A stretch of DNA of 64,000 bases from Lucinisca nassula (GCA_963580285.1 OY757016.1:45461124-45525123), one strand, 5' to 3'. Shown: positions 53,951-64,000, counted from the stretch's first letter. Notes: generated by a model from the letters alone, not told the origin. Program-made: numbers and translations.

Positions 53951-55307
53951 TTATTTCTGTTCCAAGATACAGGTTATGTGTACTTGTTAGAACCGTCTCA
54001 ATGTGCAGGACTGATCAGAGTGCGTATGTGACAACCTTAATCACGATTAGTTTAATATTAATCTATGTTTATGCAAACTAGTCAGTTCTTAGATCCCTTT
54101 CATATAAGTTAACAGGTCTATGCGATAAACCATCTGCTTTCGAGCAGAAGTAAGAAATATAATATTTATCAACTTTTCATTACATAATCTTCTATTAAGT
54201 TGTTAGGAAATAAGATCAAATTATTTTATTGCTATTTTATTTCATATACAAAAAAATAACCAATCGGACGTTTATAATAAATATAACAACGCACACACGA
54301 CAGTTTTAGGTTAACTAAGACTATTACAACAAGAAGACACTCTGAAGGACAGCTAATCCCCATTCAACCGTGAGGTTGAGCTTGAGTCAGCATCATTAAA
54401 AGTGGGGTTTGGCGGGTTGTTCTAATTGTGAATATTTGATTCTGATAGTCAATGAGCCTTTTCGGGCCATGAAGACTTTGCACTCAGTGTACATCCAGAT
54501 CGATTTGATCAGGATCTACACTGTATTTCAGTTTGCGAATTTTAAATGAATACTATATACATGTATCAAGTAATTTGAGGGGCTGATAGTCAGAAATGTG
54601 ACTAATAAATAAATAAATAAAGTATACAGTATACTTGTTACTGTCCGTCTTTAAATATGAACTGAAATGGCAATCAAATAGGAATTTCTAAATGTGTGAA
54701 AATTGATGACAATGGAAACATACTGAGCAAGTCTTACAAAAATACGAGCAGTGAAGACTTTGTACACAGTGCACATCCAGATCTACACTGTTTGCCACTA
54801 ATATAAACATATAGTATACATGTATCAAGTAATTTGAGTGGCAGAAATGTGACTAATAAATAAATAGATAAATAAAAAAATAAAGTATACAATAAACTCG
54901 TTAATGTCCGTCTTTAAATATGAGCTGAAATGACTATCAAATGTGTGAAAATTGATAACAATGATCTGTTTATTGGGGAAGAGGGATTAGTAACGTCTGG
55001 TTATTTATTGAGCTTCACACTTTAATAATTTAAGTCAATAATTGTTCTTGTAAAACTTTTTGTTTCTTCATGGCAGCTATAAAGTGTACTTACCTGAAAT
55101 TCATTAACCCTTATCGCGCTGAACACGATAATCCTTATCTTTGTAAACAGTGTAGGTCCTGATCAGATTGCTTCTGCCCTATGAACCGGATCCTTACCGT
55201 TTTTCATGCAGTTTTTGAATTGCATGCATATTAATTGGTTTAGTTACGAGGATAGTTCTAGTTCAGTGACCCTGAACACTGATAATTACCTAATAAATAA
55301 ATAAATT
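53951..55307. other. AT-rich interior with hairpin modules
   Basis: GATCAG-type hairpin modules at about 54480-54535 and 54765-54800, an incomplete one at 55137-55165, and ATAAATAA runs at about 54602 and 54853. A segment of about 250 bp around 54580 is repeated near 54835. No gene seen. Confidence 0.5.
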
Positions 55308-55613
55308 GTTCGTTTGTATTGGAGTTTAACGGCCCAGTCAACACTATTTTAGGTCATTTTTGAGACGGTCAGTTTACCTATCCACACTTTTCCTGGACAG
55401 ACTTATACGTAAGCGGTTAACCAGTACAGTGTACATATTTTAGCCAGAAAGTGACAACTGCCCTTCTTGAATCAGCGGAAGGGAGAGAATGACCGTAGAA
55501 AATGTTTCATAATCAATCTCCACTAAAGAATGTTGTCGACCCCGGTAGGTATCGAACCCGCGTCCTCCGGATCATCAGTCAGGCGCGCATCCGACTTAGC
55601 TACCGAGGCCGGA
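55308..55613 (-). mobile_element. tRNA-derived SINE, full length, minus strand
   Basis: On the minus strand: head GGCCTCGGTAGCTAAG with B box GGTTCGATACC, middle CTGATTCAAGAAGGGCAGTTG, end GTTGACTGGGCCGTTAAACTC. Same family as 33697-33975. An (ATAA)n run follows at 55613-55660. Confidence 0.85.
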
Positions 55614-55656
<43 letters not shown>

Positions 55657-55715
55657 ATATGTGAACACAAATAAGATTATCCGCCATCATCACAATGATT
55701 GACGAAACCGAGGAA

Positions 55716-55864
55716 TGATTTTTTTACGACCCTATCAAAATTATTTCACTCATATCGAGCCGATCGTTAATCAGAGGCAGAGGTGGGCGAAAACCGGAAT
55801 ACCCGGAGAAAAACCACCTGACCTACCGTTGAAGAACTTGGCGTCTCACATGTGACCCGAGCCA
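55716..55864 (-). mobile_element. tRNA-derived SINE, 5'-truncated
   Basis: Complement of GGGTCACATGTGAGACGCC and of the CTCGATATGAGTGAAATAAT tail; the head is missing. Confidence 0.75.
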
Positions 55865-56621
55865 TGTCCGAAAATACGTCCGCACGTCTATCCGTCAATC
55901 CATCCATCCACCGATCCATCCAGATTTCCATACAATTAATAAGGATAATTGGGTTTCATATTCTTATTGTCATTTAATTAAAAAGTATTTTAGAGGTATG
56001 AAATATGATCAAAAGAGCAGAAAAATAAAAGAAAAAAGAGCCTGTCATTATATTAATCTTTAAAGAATGCCGCAATGCAATTAGAATTATATATTGAAAT
56101 AAAAGACAGGAATTTTCAAATGTATCTTCCATTCTTCTTAAATGGGCATACAGATTTTCTATTTAGTAACGTTATAATATATAATAAATCTATATAATAT
56201 AGCTTCAAATATTCGTGGCTCCCTATCAAAATAATCAAATCAGCAATAAAATAAAACAAAAACCTCATCGGGCATCCAACCCGATCTCCTATTTAAGTGG
56301 AAGCTCCGTGAGAAGCAAACTGGGGCCGAAGTGAAGTGTCTAGGTATATGGGGCCGACGTGTCTAGGGGCCGAGGTGTCTAGGGGCCGACCCGTCTAGGG
56401 TTTCAATTTTATGTGGGGCCGAGGTGGTTTTGGGGCCGAGGTGTCTAGGGGCCGAAGTGTCTAGGGGCCGAGGTGGTTTTGGGGCCGAAGTGTCCTGTTA
56501 CCTAATATTCACTCGTCGTGTCATTATATTTTTCTCGACTATTTTAACCCCTTAAGATGCCAATCACAACAATTGTCATCTGAGTTGTTGTGTGCTGATT
56601 ACATTAAAAAGTCATTGTTGT

Positions 56622-56692
56622 AAACAGTGTGGATCCAGATCAAACTGCTGGGAACATTCTGATCGGGGTCCACACTGTTTGCTTGTATGCCT
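56622..56692. repeat. GATCAG hairpin module, well paired
   Basis: GTAAACAGTGTGGATCC is mirrored by GGTCCACACTGTTTGC around a loop of about 15 bases, roughly 25 pairs with a few bulges. Confidence 0.7.
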
Positions 56693-56699
56693 AAATATT

Positions 56700-57700
56700 C
56701 TTTTAGACTGCAAAAATGTGAAATAGATGAGATACGCAGACGATATTTTCAGATGCAGTTTTTCTTAGCACCTCAAGGGTTGAATTAATAAATGTCATCA
56801 ACAGGATTATAATATCTTTCAATAGGATTACAATAGACATGCTGTCAACATTACAGCCCCCGGGGGTCTCCACACGCTTTTATACAAACACAATTGTATA
56901 ATGAACCACACCATGAGAAAAACTGTCTTTGCGAAGATCTGCTCAAATACCAGTTACTGATTATGCATAAAACGTTTCCTATTTTCCTGTGTGACCCATA
57001 TTAAAGAAACCACCGAAAGAAAAGATTTATTTTAAAATACTGGCTCATATTTACAGAATTGGAATTTTGACATGCACACATCACACATATAGTAAAACTT
57101 TTACCACCAAGAAGTGGAAGTTTTCATATACTAAATTTTGATATCTTTCATACTCCTGCTCAAAACATAAAATTCTAGGAACTCGTTAGAACCGCCTCGG
57201 CGAGGCGGCTCTAATAAGGACCCACAATATATGTTTTGACTAGAAGTAAGATAAATATTGTTTCAATACAAACTGGAAGAAAAAGAAACAAATTACACTG
57301 AAAGAAATAAGTTCTGCTACTGTATTCTGTAGGGGCTTTTACGATAGCGAAATGATACAGTGTTGCCAGTGCCCCTTGGGTCAAAATTGGCTACACCCAT
57401 GGGCCTAGTAGCTACCATAAACTTAAAATGAAAAAACAAACAAACAAAAAAAAAACAAACAAACTTAAAATTGAAAAAAAAAAATCAAAAATCTTCTTCC
57501 CTGAAACCATAAGGCCCAGAGTTTAGGTATTAAGTATGTAGCAATGTCGAGTAGTCGCCTACGTGAATCCTGCCAATCATGCCCCTGGGATCCAAATTGG
57601 CCAAATCCTGTGGCCCCTTAACTCCAATAAACTTATAATGGTAAAAAAGCTGCTTCAAAATCCTGCCAAACATGCCCTTTGGGACCCACAGTCTATGTGT
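56700..57700. other. AT-rich stretch with one MITE hairpin
   Basis: 57180-57225 carries the GAACCGCCTCGGCGAGGCGGC hairpin core of the MITE family in short form. The rest shows only AAC/AAA runs (57430-57485) and no gene. Confidence 0.45.
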
Positions 57701-57900
57701 TTGCACCAAAATAAGGAATGGTAATAATTACCCCTCAAACCCCGCTTTTCTCTATATAAAGTGGGGTTTAGAGGAGCCATAATTTCATGGACTTGTTAAC
57801 CTGATGCGAAGAGCACACAACGAAGACTATGAATAGACAGCGCGGATGCGCAGACTGATCTGAATTTCGATGGGCGCACGTGTAAATAGCAGGAATATAA

Positions 57901-58180
57901 AATGACTGCAAATAGCCGTTTTTACGTTTTCTGGCTATTTGCAGTTGACTGCAAATAGCCATTTTAACTTTTTTTGGCTATCTGCAGTTGACTGCAAATA
58001 GCCATTTTAACGTTTTCTGGCTATTTGCAGTTCACTGCAAATGGCTATTTGCAGTTGATTGCAAATAGCCATTTTAACGTTTTTTTGCTATCTGCAGTTG
58101 ACTGACTTGACTTGATAGATTTTGTAAGGTATCCGGGCGCTAAAGGCACATAGGGGCTACCCCTGCAGTTGACTGCAAAT
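57901..58180. repeat. Tandem array of 28-bp palindromes, inverted relative to 44 kb
   Basis: Same unit as 44009-44238 (GGCTATTTGCAGTTGACTGC read here) with GTTTTCT/GTTAAAA spacers. Interrupted at about 58105-58163 by about 60 bp containing ACTTGACTTGATAG. Confidence 0.9.
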
Positions 58181-58298
58181 AGACTCTTCCTTAAAAACAT
58201 CATAAAATACCATGTGAAATGCAATAAAATATTACCTAAACTTGTCAAGGCGTGTTAATGTAATGATTGGTTAAATGATAATAATATGCATTAATTAA

Positions 58299-58519
58299 CC
58301 CTTTTTGTACCAAATGGAATCTTCCTCTTTATATATAGCAGGAGTTCATTTCAAAATTTAGGGGTGTCAGGTTGTGTTTTCATCAAAATTTATTTGGAAA
58401 ATGACTGGACTTTTAGCAAACAGTGGATGCCCTGATTAGACACCGCATTCTGCGGCTTCTGATCTGGGCATGCAATGTTTGCCAGGGTACCCGTTTTGGG
58501 GTTTCTGGTACTAAATGGG
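58299..58519. mobile_element. piggyBac-like MITE, 221 bp
   Basis: TTAA then CCCTTTTTGTACCAAATGG at the left; TACTAAATGGG at the right with a decayed TTAT. The centre is a GATCAG-type hairpin. Close relative of 62319-62538. Confidence 0.75.
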
Positions 58520-58559
58520 TTATTGAAGAAAAGAAAAGAAATAAGTAATCAAGAAACCT

Positions 58560-58772
58560 TCAAGTCCACTTGAAACAGCTATCTTCAAAATGTTTAGCAC
58601 AACCAATGTTATGCTTTGCATAAACAAATGTCTTGATGTTGAGATTCTCTGTTCCAAGATTATGAATCCATTTTTCACATAATTCTCTATGTTTCTTAGG
58701 GTCAGGGATAGCAAAAAAGCTAATTCCTTGTCCTCTTTTCACTGTGCAGTATTTGGCCTTACAAGAAGGCAT
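58560..58772 (-). CDS. THAP-type zinc-finger domain fragment
   Basis: From ATG at 58772: MPSCKAKYCTV, ISFFAIPDPKKHRELCEKWI, then IGCAKHFEDSCF and a stop. This is the C2CH pattern of THAP DNA-binding domains (C-x4-C near the start, a later tryptophan, then C-x2-H followed by F), about 70 residues. It would bind DNA in a host protein or in a P-element-like transposase. It stops right after the domain without a good donor before the TGA, so it is a truncated or captured exon rather than a whole gene. A piggyBac-like MITE lies 40 bp away. Confidence 0.72.
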   Translation of the reverse strand: MPSCKAKYCTVKRGQGISFFAIPDPKKHRELCEKWIHNLGTENLNIKTFVYAKHNIGCAKHFEDSCFKWT

Positions 58773-58799
58773 TTTTATTTTAATGTTCACTTTCTTCTC

Positions 58800-59250
58800 T
58801 AAAATCCTCAGCTGCTAAAATACCAAGATTTGTTAGCTGCATTTGCCGTGATGTCACCCAAGGAGATATAATCTGTAAACATGTCTGACACCCTATCAGC
58901 AACTTTAATGAGCCATTACAGTTAATTAGAGAAACAGTTTAGATGAAGAATGCGATTTTATCATTCCTCAATGGTGTTTCTGAGAAGAAAAATGGTGGTC
59001 ATTCACTTTAACTTAGTGAAAACAGAAGCGAAGGCAATACTTAGGAAACGATACATATTACCCACAAAGGGAAAGAAACACAAACAGTAAATAACTTTAC
59101 CCGAATGGAAACATCAATAGTGGAAAACCAAAAGGACAGTTACTTTCCCCAAAAATGGCCAACTCGCTATCCCCCCCACCCCACCCCCCCCCAAAAAAAA
59201 AATATAAGCGAGACTAACACTCAAAGGCAAACCATTACCTCCACAATCTT
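58800..59250. other. Stretch with a C-run, no gene seen
   Basis: A C-rich then A-rich run (59167-59203). Otherwise nothing recognisable. Confidence 0.4.
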
Positions 59251-59253
59251 TAT

Positions 59254-61080
59254 TGCACGACCCGCAGAAAAAGCGACCGACTGAAGTCGGTTGATTTTCT
59301 AAGAGTGCCCTAAAATCACCGTGTCATTCTGTCATTCGGTCAATCGGTCATTCTGTCAGTCTGTCAGTCTGTCTGTCCGTCCGTAACCCGTTTGTGAAAA
59401 TTGGTGATAGTGACTTAACCGCTTGGAATATCTAAACAATTTTTGGCATACTGATAGATATCAATGAGATCTAACCAATGAACTTGCGAAATATTACATT
59501 CCATTAAGTATAGCCTCCCCGAAGCGAAAAATGTGAAAATTTTCGAACTGCTTCTCCTCGGAAACCGTTGGGCCGATTGAAGTCAAATTTCATATGGAGC
59601 CTCTATGGGATGGGGGAAACCAAAATTTGCTCATGGGGTCCAGGTCACATGACCAAAATGGCCGCCAAGCCATATATGGTCTGTCTGTCTGTCCGTCCGT
59701 AACCCGTTTGTGAAAATTGGTGATAGTGACTAAACCGCTTGGAATATTTAAACAATTTTTGGCATACTGACAGATATCAATGAGATCTAACCAATGAACT
59801 TGCGAAATATTACATTCCATTTAGTATAGCTTCGCCGAGGCGAAAAATCCGTAACCCGTTTGTGAAAATTGGTGATAGTGACTTAACCGCTTGGAATATT
59901 TAAAACATTTTTGGCATACTGATAGATATCAATGAGATCTAACCAATGAACTTGCGAAATATTACATTCCATTTAGTATAGCCTCGCCGAGGCGAAAAAT
60001 GTGAATATTTAAACAATTTTTGGCATACTGATAGATATCAATGAGATCTAACCAATGAACTTGCGAAATATTACATTCCATTTAGTATAGCCTCACCGAG
60101 GCGAAAAATCCGTAACCCGTTTGTGAAAATTGGTGATAGTGACTTAACCGCTTGGAATATTTAAACAATTTTTTGGCATACTGATAGATATCAATGAGAT
60201 CTAACCAATGAACTTGCGAAATATTACATTCCATTTAGTATAGCCTCGCCGAGGCGAAAAATGTTAAAATTTTCGAACTGCTTCTCCTCGAAAACCGTTG
60301 GGCCGATTGAAGTCAAATTTCATATGGAGCCTCTATGGGATGGGGGAAACCAAAATTTGCTCATTGGGTCCAGGTCACAAGACCAAAATGGCCGCCAAGC
60401 CATATATGGTCTGTCTGTCTGTCCGTCCGTAACCCGTTTATGAAAATTGGTGATAGTGACTTAACCGCTTGGAATATTTAAACAATTTTTGGCATACTGA
60501 TAGATATCAATGAGATCTAACCAATTAACTTGCGAAATATTACATTCCATTTAGTCGCCGAGGCGAAAAATGTAAAAAATTTTCGAACTGCTTCTCCTCG
60601 GAAACCGTTGGGCCGATTGAAGTCAAATTCCATATGGAGCCTCTATGGGATGGGGGAAACAAAAATTTGCTTATGGGGTCCAGGTCACATGACCAAAATG
60701 GCCGCCAAGCCATATATGGTAAAAACCCTCCAAAATAGTCTTCTTCAGAACCACTGGGCAGATTTCCACGAAACTTGATAAATGGCATCTGGGACGTAGG
60801 CCCATCATAAATTGCTAAAATGGTGACCCTAGGTTGACCTTGACCTTTGTGCCTAGGTCAAACTTTGACACATATGCTTTTGTATTGGAAAATATGAGAA
60901 TGCATTTTATCCTGCAAACGATTCAGAATACAGTACTTAAGTATAAGATATATTTTTGCTCCTTACGATAAGGCGCATTTATTGGGGAACCGTTTTAGGT
61001 CCAGGTCACATGACCAAAATGGCCGCCATACCCATATATGGTAACACTCATAAAGCTAAAAGCATCCGGCGGGTCGTGCA
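59254..61080. mobile_element. Repeat-filled element with perfect 12-bp TIRs, 1.8 kb
   Basis: TGCACGACCCGC at 59254-59265 is mirrored as GCGGGTCGTGCA at 61069-61080. Just inside the left end is a hairpin, ACCGACT and AGTCGGT. The interior is repeats of two kinds: CCGTTTGTGAAAATTGGTGA with CTCGCCGAGGCGAAAAAT (about 59390, 59705, 59860, 60115, 60430) and CCGTTGGGCCGATTGAAG with GACCAAAATGGCCGCCA (about 59565, 60295, 60605, 61010). Open frames across it are repeat artefacts. Confidence 0.65.
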
Positions 61081-61089
61081 CTTCAGCTG

Positions 61090-61518
61090 AAGCACTGGTT
61101 TTAGAGCAGTAATAAGAAAAATAAGGTTTACCCCTGCACACCCCAGTTTTACTATATAAAAGTGGGGTTCGAGGGGGTCAAAATTATACAGGCGTGTTTT
61201 TGGGATGCGATTATCGTAGAATTTTGTGCAGGATATGTAATTACGAAAACACGCTTATACAAAAACATTGGAAACTTTACCGCCAAAAAAAGAACATTTT
61301 AAGATAAAAAATTGTCATATTTTTCCTATTTCTGCTCCAAATATAGATTGTGGGTACTCGTTAGAACTGACTCGTCGAGGCGGTTCTTACGAGCACCCAC
61401 GTTCTATACTTTAGAGCATAAACAAGAAAAATAAGGTTTACCCCTGTAAAACCCAGTTTTACTATATAAAAGTGGGGTTCAAGGGGGTCAAAATTATATA
61501 GAGATGTTTTCGTAATGA
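61090..61518. mobile_element. Palindromic MITE, half copy plus full copy
   Basis: 61095-61205 is a right half (TAGAGCAGTAATAAG to TACAGGCGTGTTTTTG). 61243-61518 is a full copy from ACGAAAACACGCTTATAC to GATGTTTTCGTA with the hairpin at about 61355-61395. Confidence 0.75.
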
Positions 61519-61825
61519 GGATAGCAACGCAATATGCACCCAATCTGATCAGTTTTCGTAACCAAGCTAGGGTGTTATTTATTCATGTGTGAGGTCTGTG
61601 TGTTCATTTGTATTGCGGCTTTGCGTCTCTTGGACCGTGCCATTCCGGCTTAATTAAGCTTTAGAGTGAAAAAGAAGGGACTGTATGCGATGTACCTGCA
61701 AATGGATTCGAAATTTGAGCACAGGTTTGCCGTTTAGAGGGTCTTAAGAGGTATTGATCGGAACGTCTCTGAAACTAGTAACACTTGTTTACGGGGACAG
61801 AAAATGGTACGATTTATTTCAGGAC

Positions 61826-62043
61826 TAGTGGCCTAGTGGTTAAGAGCGCTGACTCTTGATCATTAGGTCTCTCACCGCTGTGGTTCGAGCCTCGCTCGGG
61901 TCACCTGTGAGACGCCAAGTTCTGCAACGGAAGGTCAGGTGGTTTTTCTCCGGGTACTCCGGTTTTCGCTCACCTCTGATTAACGATCGGCTCGATATGA
62001 GTGAAATAATCTTGAAAGGGCCGTAAAACCAAAACAAAAAAAA
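61826..62043 (+). mobile_element. tRNA-derived SINE with 12-bp target duplication
   Basis: Head AGTGGCCTAGTGGTTAAGAG, B box GGTTCGAGCC (about 61881), tail GGGCCGTAAAACC and poly-A. TATTTCAGGACT is present directly before the head (61814-61825) and directly after the A run (about 62046-62057). Confidence 0.92.
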
Positions 62044-62318
62044 AAATATTTCAGGACTTCGGTGTCATTCATTTCAAATAGGGTGCAAATGAAAAATAGC
62101 TAAATATTGTTTGACGGGACGTAAAACCTAAATACAAACCGTTCATTTATTTTTGTCAACCTGAGCATATTGTGTACCCTGGCCAAAAAGACATGCGACG
62201 GCTGTTCCAAAAATAACGTCACTTTCATTGTTTCTCCTTTACTGCACATGTTAAAATATTTTTGACTTGCTCTGCCCTTCGAAATACTCTCCGCTATCTA
62301 CCTGAATACACCTTTTAA

Positions 62319-62538
62319 CCCTTTCTGCACCAAATGGAATCTTCCTCCTTATATATAGTAGGGGTCCGTTTCAAAATTTAGGGGTGTCAGGTTGTGTTTT
62401 CTTTAAAATTTATTTGGAAAATGGCTGAGCTTTTTGCAAACAGTGTAGGCCCTGATCAGACGCCGCGTTCTGCGGCGTCTGATCTGGGCCTGAACTGTTT
62501 GCCATTTGCCCCTTTTAGGGTTTCAGGTACCAAATGGG
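62319..62538. mobile_element. piggyBac-like MITE, 220 bp, intact ends
   Basis: TTAA at 62315-62318 and 62539-62542. CCCTTTCTGCACCAAATGG at the left is mirrored by TACCAAATGGG at the right. Internal long hairpin of about 28 pairs (GCAAACAGTGTAGGCCC arm, centre GCCGCGTTCTGCGGC). Non-coding; the 105-codon frame through it is fortuitous. Confidence 0.85.
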
Positions 62539-62745
62539 TTAATTTAATCCGCCTTGGAAGCAAGACTAACGTGCTCAGGTCCTGTTTTGGGGCGGAGCAT
62601 TTCTTAGTTTTTTCTTCAAATTTGTTAGAGGACCCTCGATATAACGACAGCATTTGGTCTCTACTATTGTGCCATTATAAAGAATTTGCCGTTATCCAGT
62701 TAGGAGTATGATAGGTAATACAAGGCCATTTCCCCATCATCACTC

Positions 62746-62826
62746 CAAGAAACAAATGTTATAAACATTTGATAGAATCGCCTCGGTGAGGCGATTCTAA
62801 CAAATATCAATAACGTTTGTTTCTTG
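62746..62826. repeat. Long hairpin with AGAATCGCCTC core
   Basis: AAGAAACAAATGTTAT is mirrored by AATAACGTTTGTTTCTT, and TAGAATCGCCTC by GAGGCGATTCTA, loop GGT. The core belongs to the MITE hairpin family but the outer arms are different. Confidence 0.75.
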
Positions 62827-63097
62827 GTGTATCATGTTACAAGAATATTCCATTATTACGAACTCGATTTGTGCATTTCCCACCCGAGGGAAGCCAACCC
62901 CGCTTGGAACCGAAGCTAAGCCTTTACCATTGAAATTTCCCTTATAACGAGTTTTGCCGTTATAACGAATGTCGATTTAAAGAGGGTTGACTACAACATT
63001 TTTTATAGAACTTTGCTGTGACTGTTCTGCATTTTTATACCGGCATATGCAAAACTGGACCCCTTATTATGAAAGAAGTTTACATACAAATATGTTC

Positions 63098-63900
63098 TTC
63101 AAGAGGGCCAAGATGGTCCTGAATCGCTCACCTGATTTCAAAGATGAATAATATCTTCTGAAAGTTCTGGCGACCATCTTGTTCATCAGAGCAGAACATG
63201 TTTAGCTAATTGGGCAGAGGGTGACCAAAGTAACATTCATCGTAGTTTAAATCAAATTGGCAGAAGGGTTAAGAGGGAGTTGGCATTAAATTAAATTTTG
63301 ACCTTTTCCTATTTTTGGCTCAGGCGGCCTTTTTGTTCATCCGAGCAAATTCTGGTAGAGGGTCACCTAAGCAACATTCCTATGAATCTGATTGAAATTG
63401 GCGAAATGGTTTAGGAGGTGTTGGCATCAAAAGCAAACTGTTGATGATTTTCTATTTTTAGTGCTGGTGGCCATTTTATTCATCCAAGCCAAACGCTTTT
63501 AGCTAATTTGATAGAGAGTCACCTAAGCAACATTCATATGAAGTTTGAATGAAATTGGTCTAAGGGTATAGGAGGAGTTGCTTTTTTCTAATTTTAGCTC
63601 TAGTGGTAATCTTGTTCATCATTGCTAAATAATTTTAGCCATTTTGGTTGTGGGTCACCTGAGCAATATTTCTATGAAGAGTGATTGAAATTAAAGGGTT
63701 GAGAAGGAGTTGTCATACGTATAAAGTAAATTGTTGGCATTTTCCATCTTTAGCTCTGGCAGCCATTTTAGTCATCAGAGTTGAACTGTTTCAGCTGTTT
63801 TGGTAAAGGGATGTCTGAGCAACATCCCTATGACGTTTGAATGAAAATGACCCAGTGGTTTAGGAGATGTTGTAATTCTTTACTCTTTAGTGTTCACTTC
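63098..63900 (+). mobile_element. Pearl-like tandem-core element, 3'-truncated
   Basis: Left end CAAGAGGGCCAAGATGGTCC followed by TCGCTCACC, then four to five diverged core repeats (GGCGACCATCTTG, GTCACCTAAGCAACATTC). No microsatellite or right hairpin before the window's last 100 bases. Confidence 0.7.
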
Positions 63901-64000
63901 CACACATTGCACGACTCATTGTGTGAACTATAACTACATTGGCTTTAATTTTCGACAGCCCTTGTATGTACCTAATAGGCAAGCAATTTCCTCAAATATG

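Larger units (their letters stand above)
53175..56502. mobile_element. DNA transposon with minisatellite ends and 8-bp target duplication, 3.3 kb
   Basis: TAATATTC flanks both ends (53167-53174 and 56503-56510). Ends begin with an imperfect inverted repeat around CAGACACTTCGGCCCC. Each end has an array of CTAGACACCTCGGCCC-type words (53184-53342; inverted at 56323-56490). An 8-bp duplication fits the hAT superfamily. The interior holds SINEs, a MITE and AT-rich sequence and no transposase. Confidence 0.78.

Noticed and set aside
60530..60788. Overlapping 82-codon frames on both strands
   Set aside because: Both fall in the repeat modules of the 59254-61080 element, with the same words recurring in non-open copies.
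62394..62711. 105-codon plus-strand frame
   Set aside because: Its first half is the piggyBac-like MITE hairpin; no recognisable domain in the rest.

Overview
The window looks like gene-poor, repeat-saturated genomic DNA from an animal, most probably a bivalve mollusc. The evidence is: tandem-core elements of the bivalve 'pearl' type (about 150-160 bp core repeats, an ACG-rich microsatellite, terminal hairpins); tRNA-headed SINEs ending in (CAAA)n-like tails; a Penelope-like retroelement (PLE); a LINE with an APE-type endonuclease; and very many palindromic MITEs. No bacterial-style coding organisation is present. All identities are from reading the sequence by eye; no search was run.

Host gene content is small. 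Four exons on the minus strand (42055-42264, 35939-36118, 20993-21175, 3946-4131) each encode one six-cysteine sushi/CCP module. Each has clean AG/GT splice sites, a length divisible by three, and phase 1 at both ends, so all four can be spliced in frame in that order. They are probably consecutive exons of one multi-CCP gene (secreted or cell surface) whose introns are 6-17 kb of transposons. No first or last exon was found. Other possible host-type fragments are a THAP zinc-finger ORF (58560-58772, minus) and a short ORF with an acidic motif resembling the region before P2X7-type C-terminal domains (43768-43869, plus).

Layout: 1-17044 and 17045-about 33240 are two copies of one tandem unit, and a third, partial copy runs to about 35220. 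Each copy begins in the 3' end of a Penelope-like element. The duplication carries a CCP exon with it. The two exon copies differ far more than their flanking introns, and almost all differences change amino acids. Insertions private to one copy include a miniature LTR element and gypsy RT fragment at about 9990-10985, a 62-bp palindrome MITE at 9.5 kb, the most complete PLE at 14.8-17.1 kb, and a 4.6-kb LINE at 28.15-32.8 kb; for several of these the other copy shows the empty site.

From 35.2 to 42.3 kb lie two CCP exons and two tandem-core (pearl-like) elements. From 42.3 to 64 kb is a mosaic of DNA transposons recognisable by terminal inverted repeats and target duplications: mariner-like 45392-46743; a 3.27-kb element 49826-53095 with about 110-bp TIRs that contains a Harbinger-like element 51419-52573; a 3.33-kb element 53175-56502 with minisatellite ends and an 8-bp target duplication; two piggyBac-like MITEs; and a repeat-filled element 59254-61080. 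SINEs and palindromic satellites lie among them.

Strongest leads: (1) the CCP exon duplicated by a PLE-bounded unit, with a replacement-rich divergence pattern; (2) a tandem TRIM-like LTR array whose LTRs carry tRNA-like Pol III A and B boxes; (3) DNA transposons with minisatellite or long-hairpin ends.
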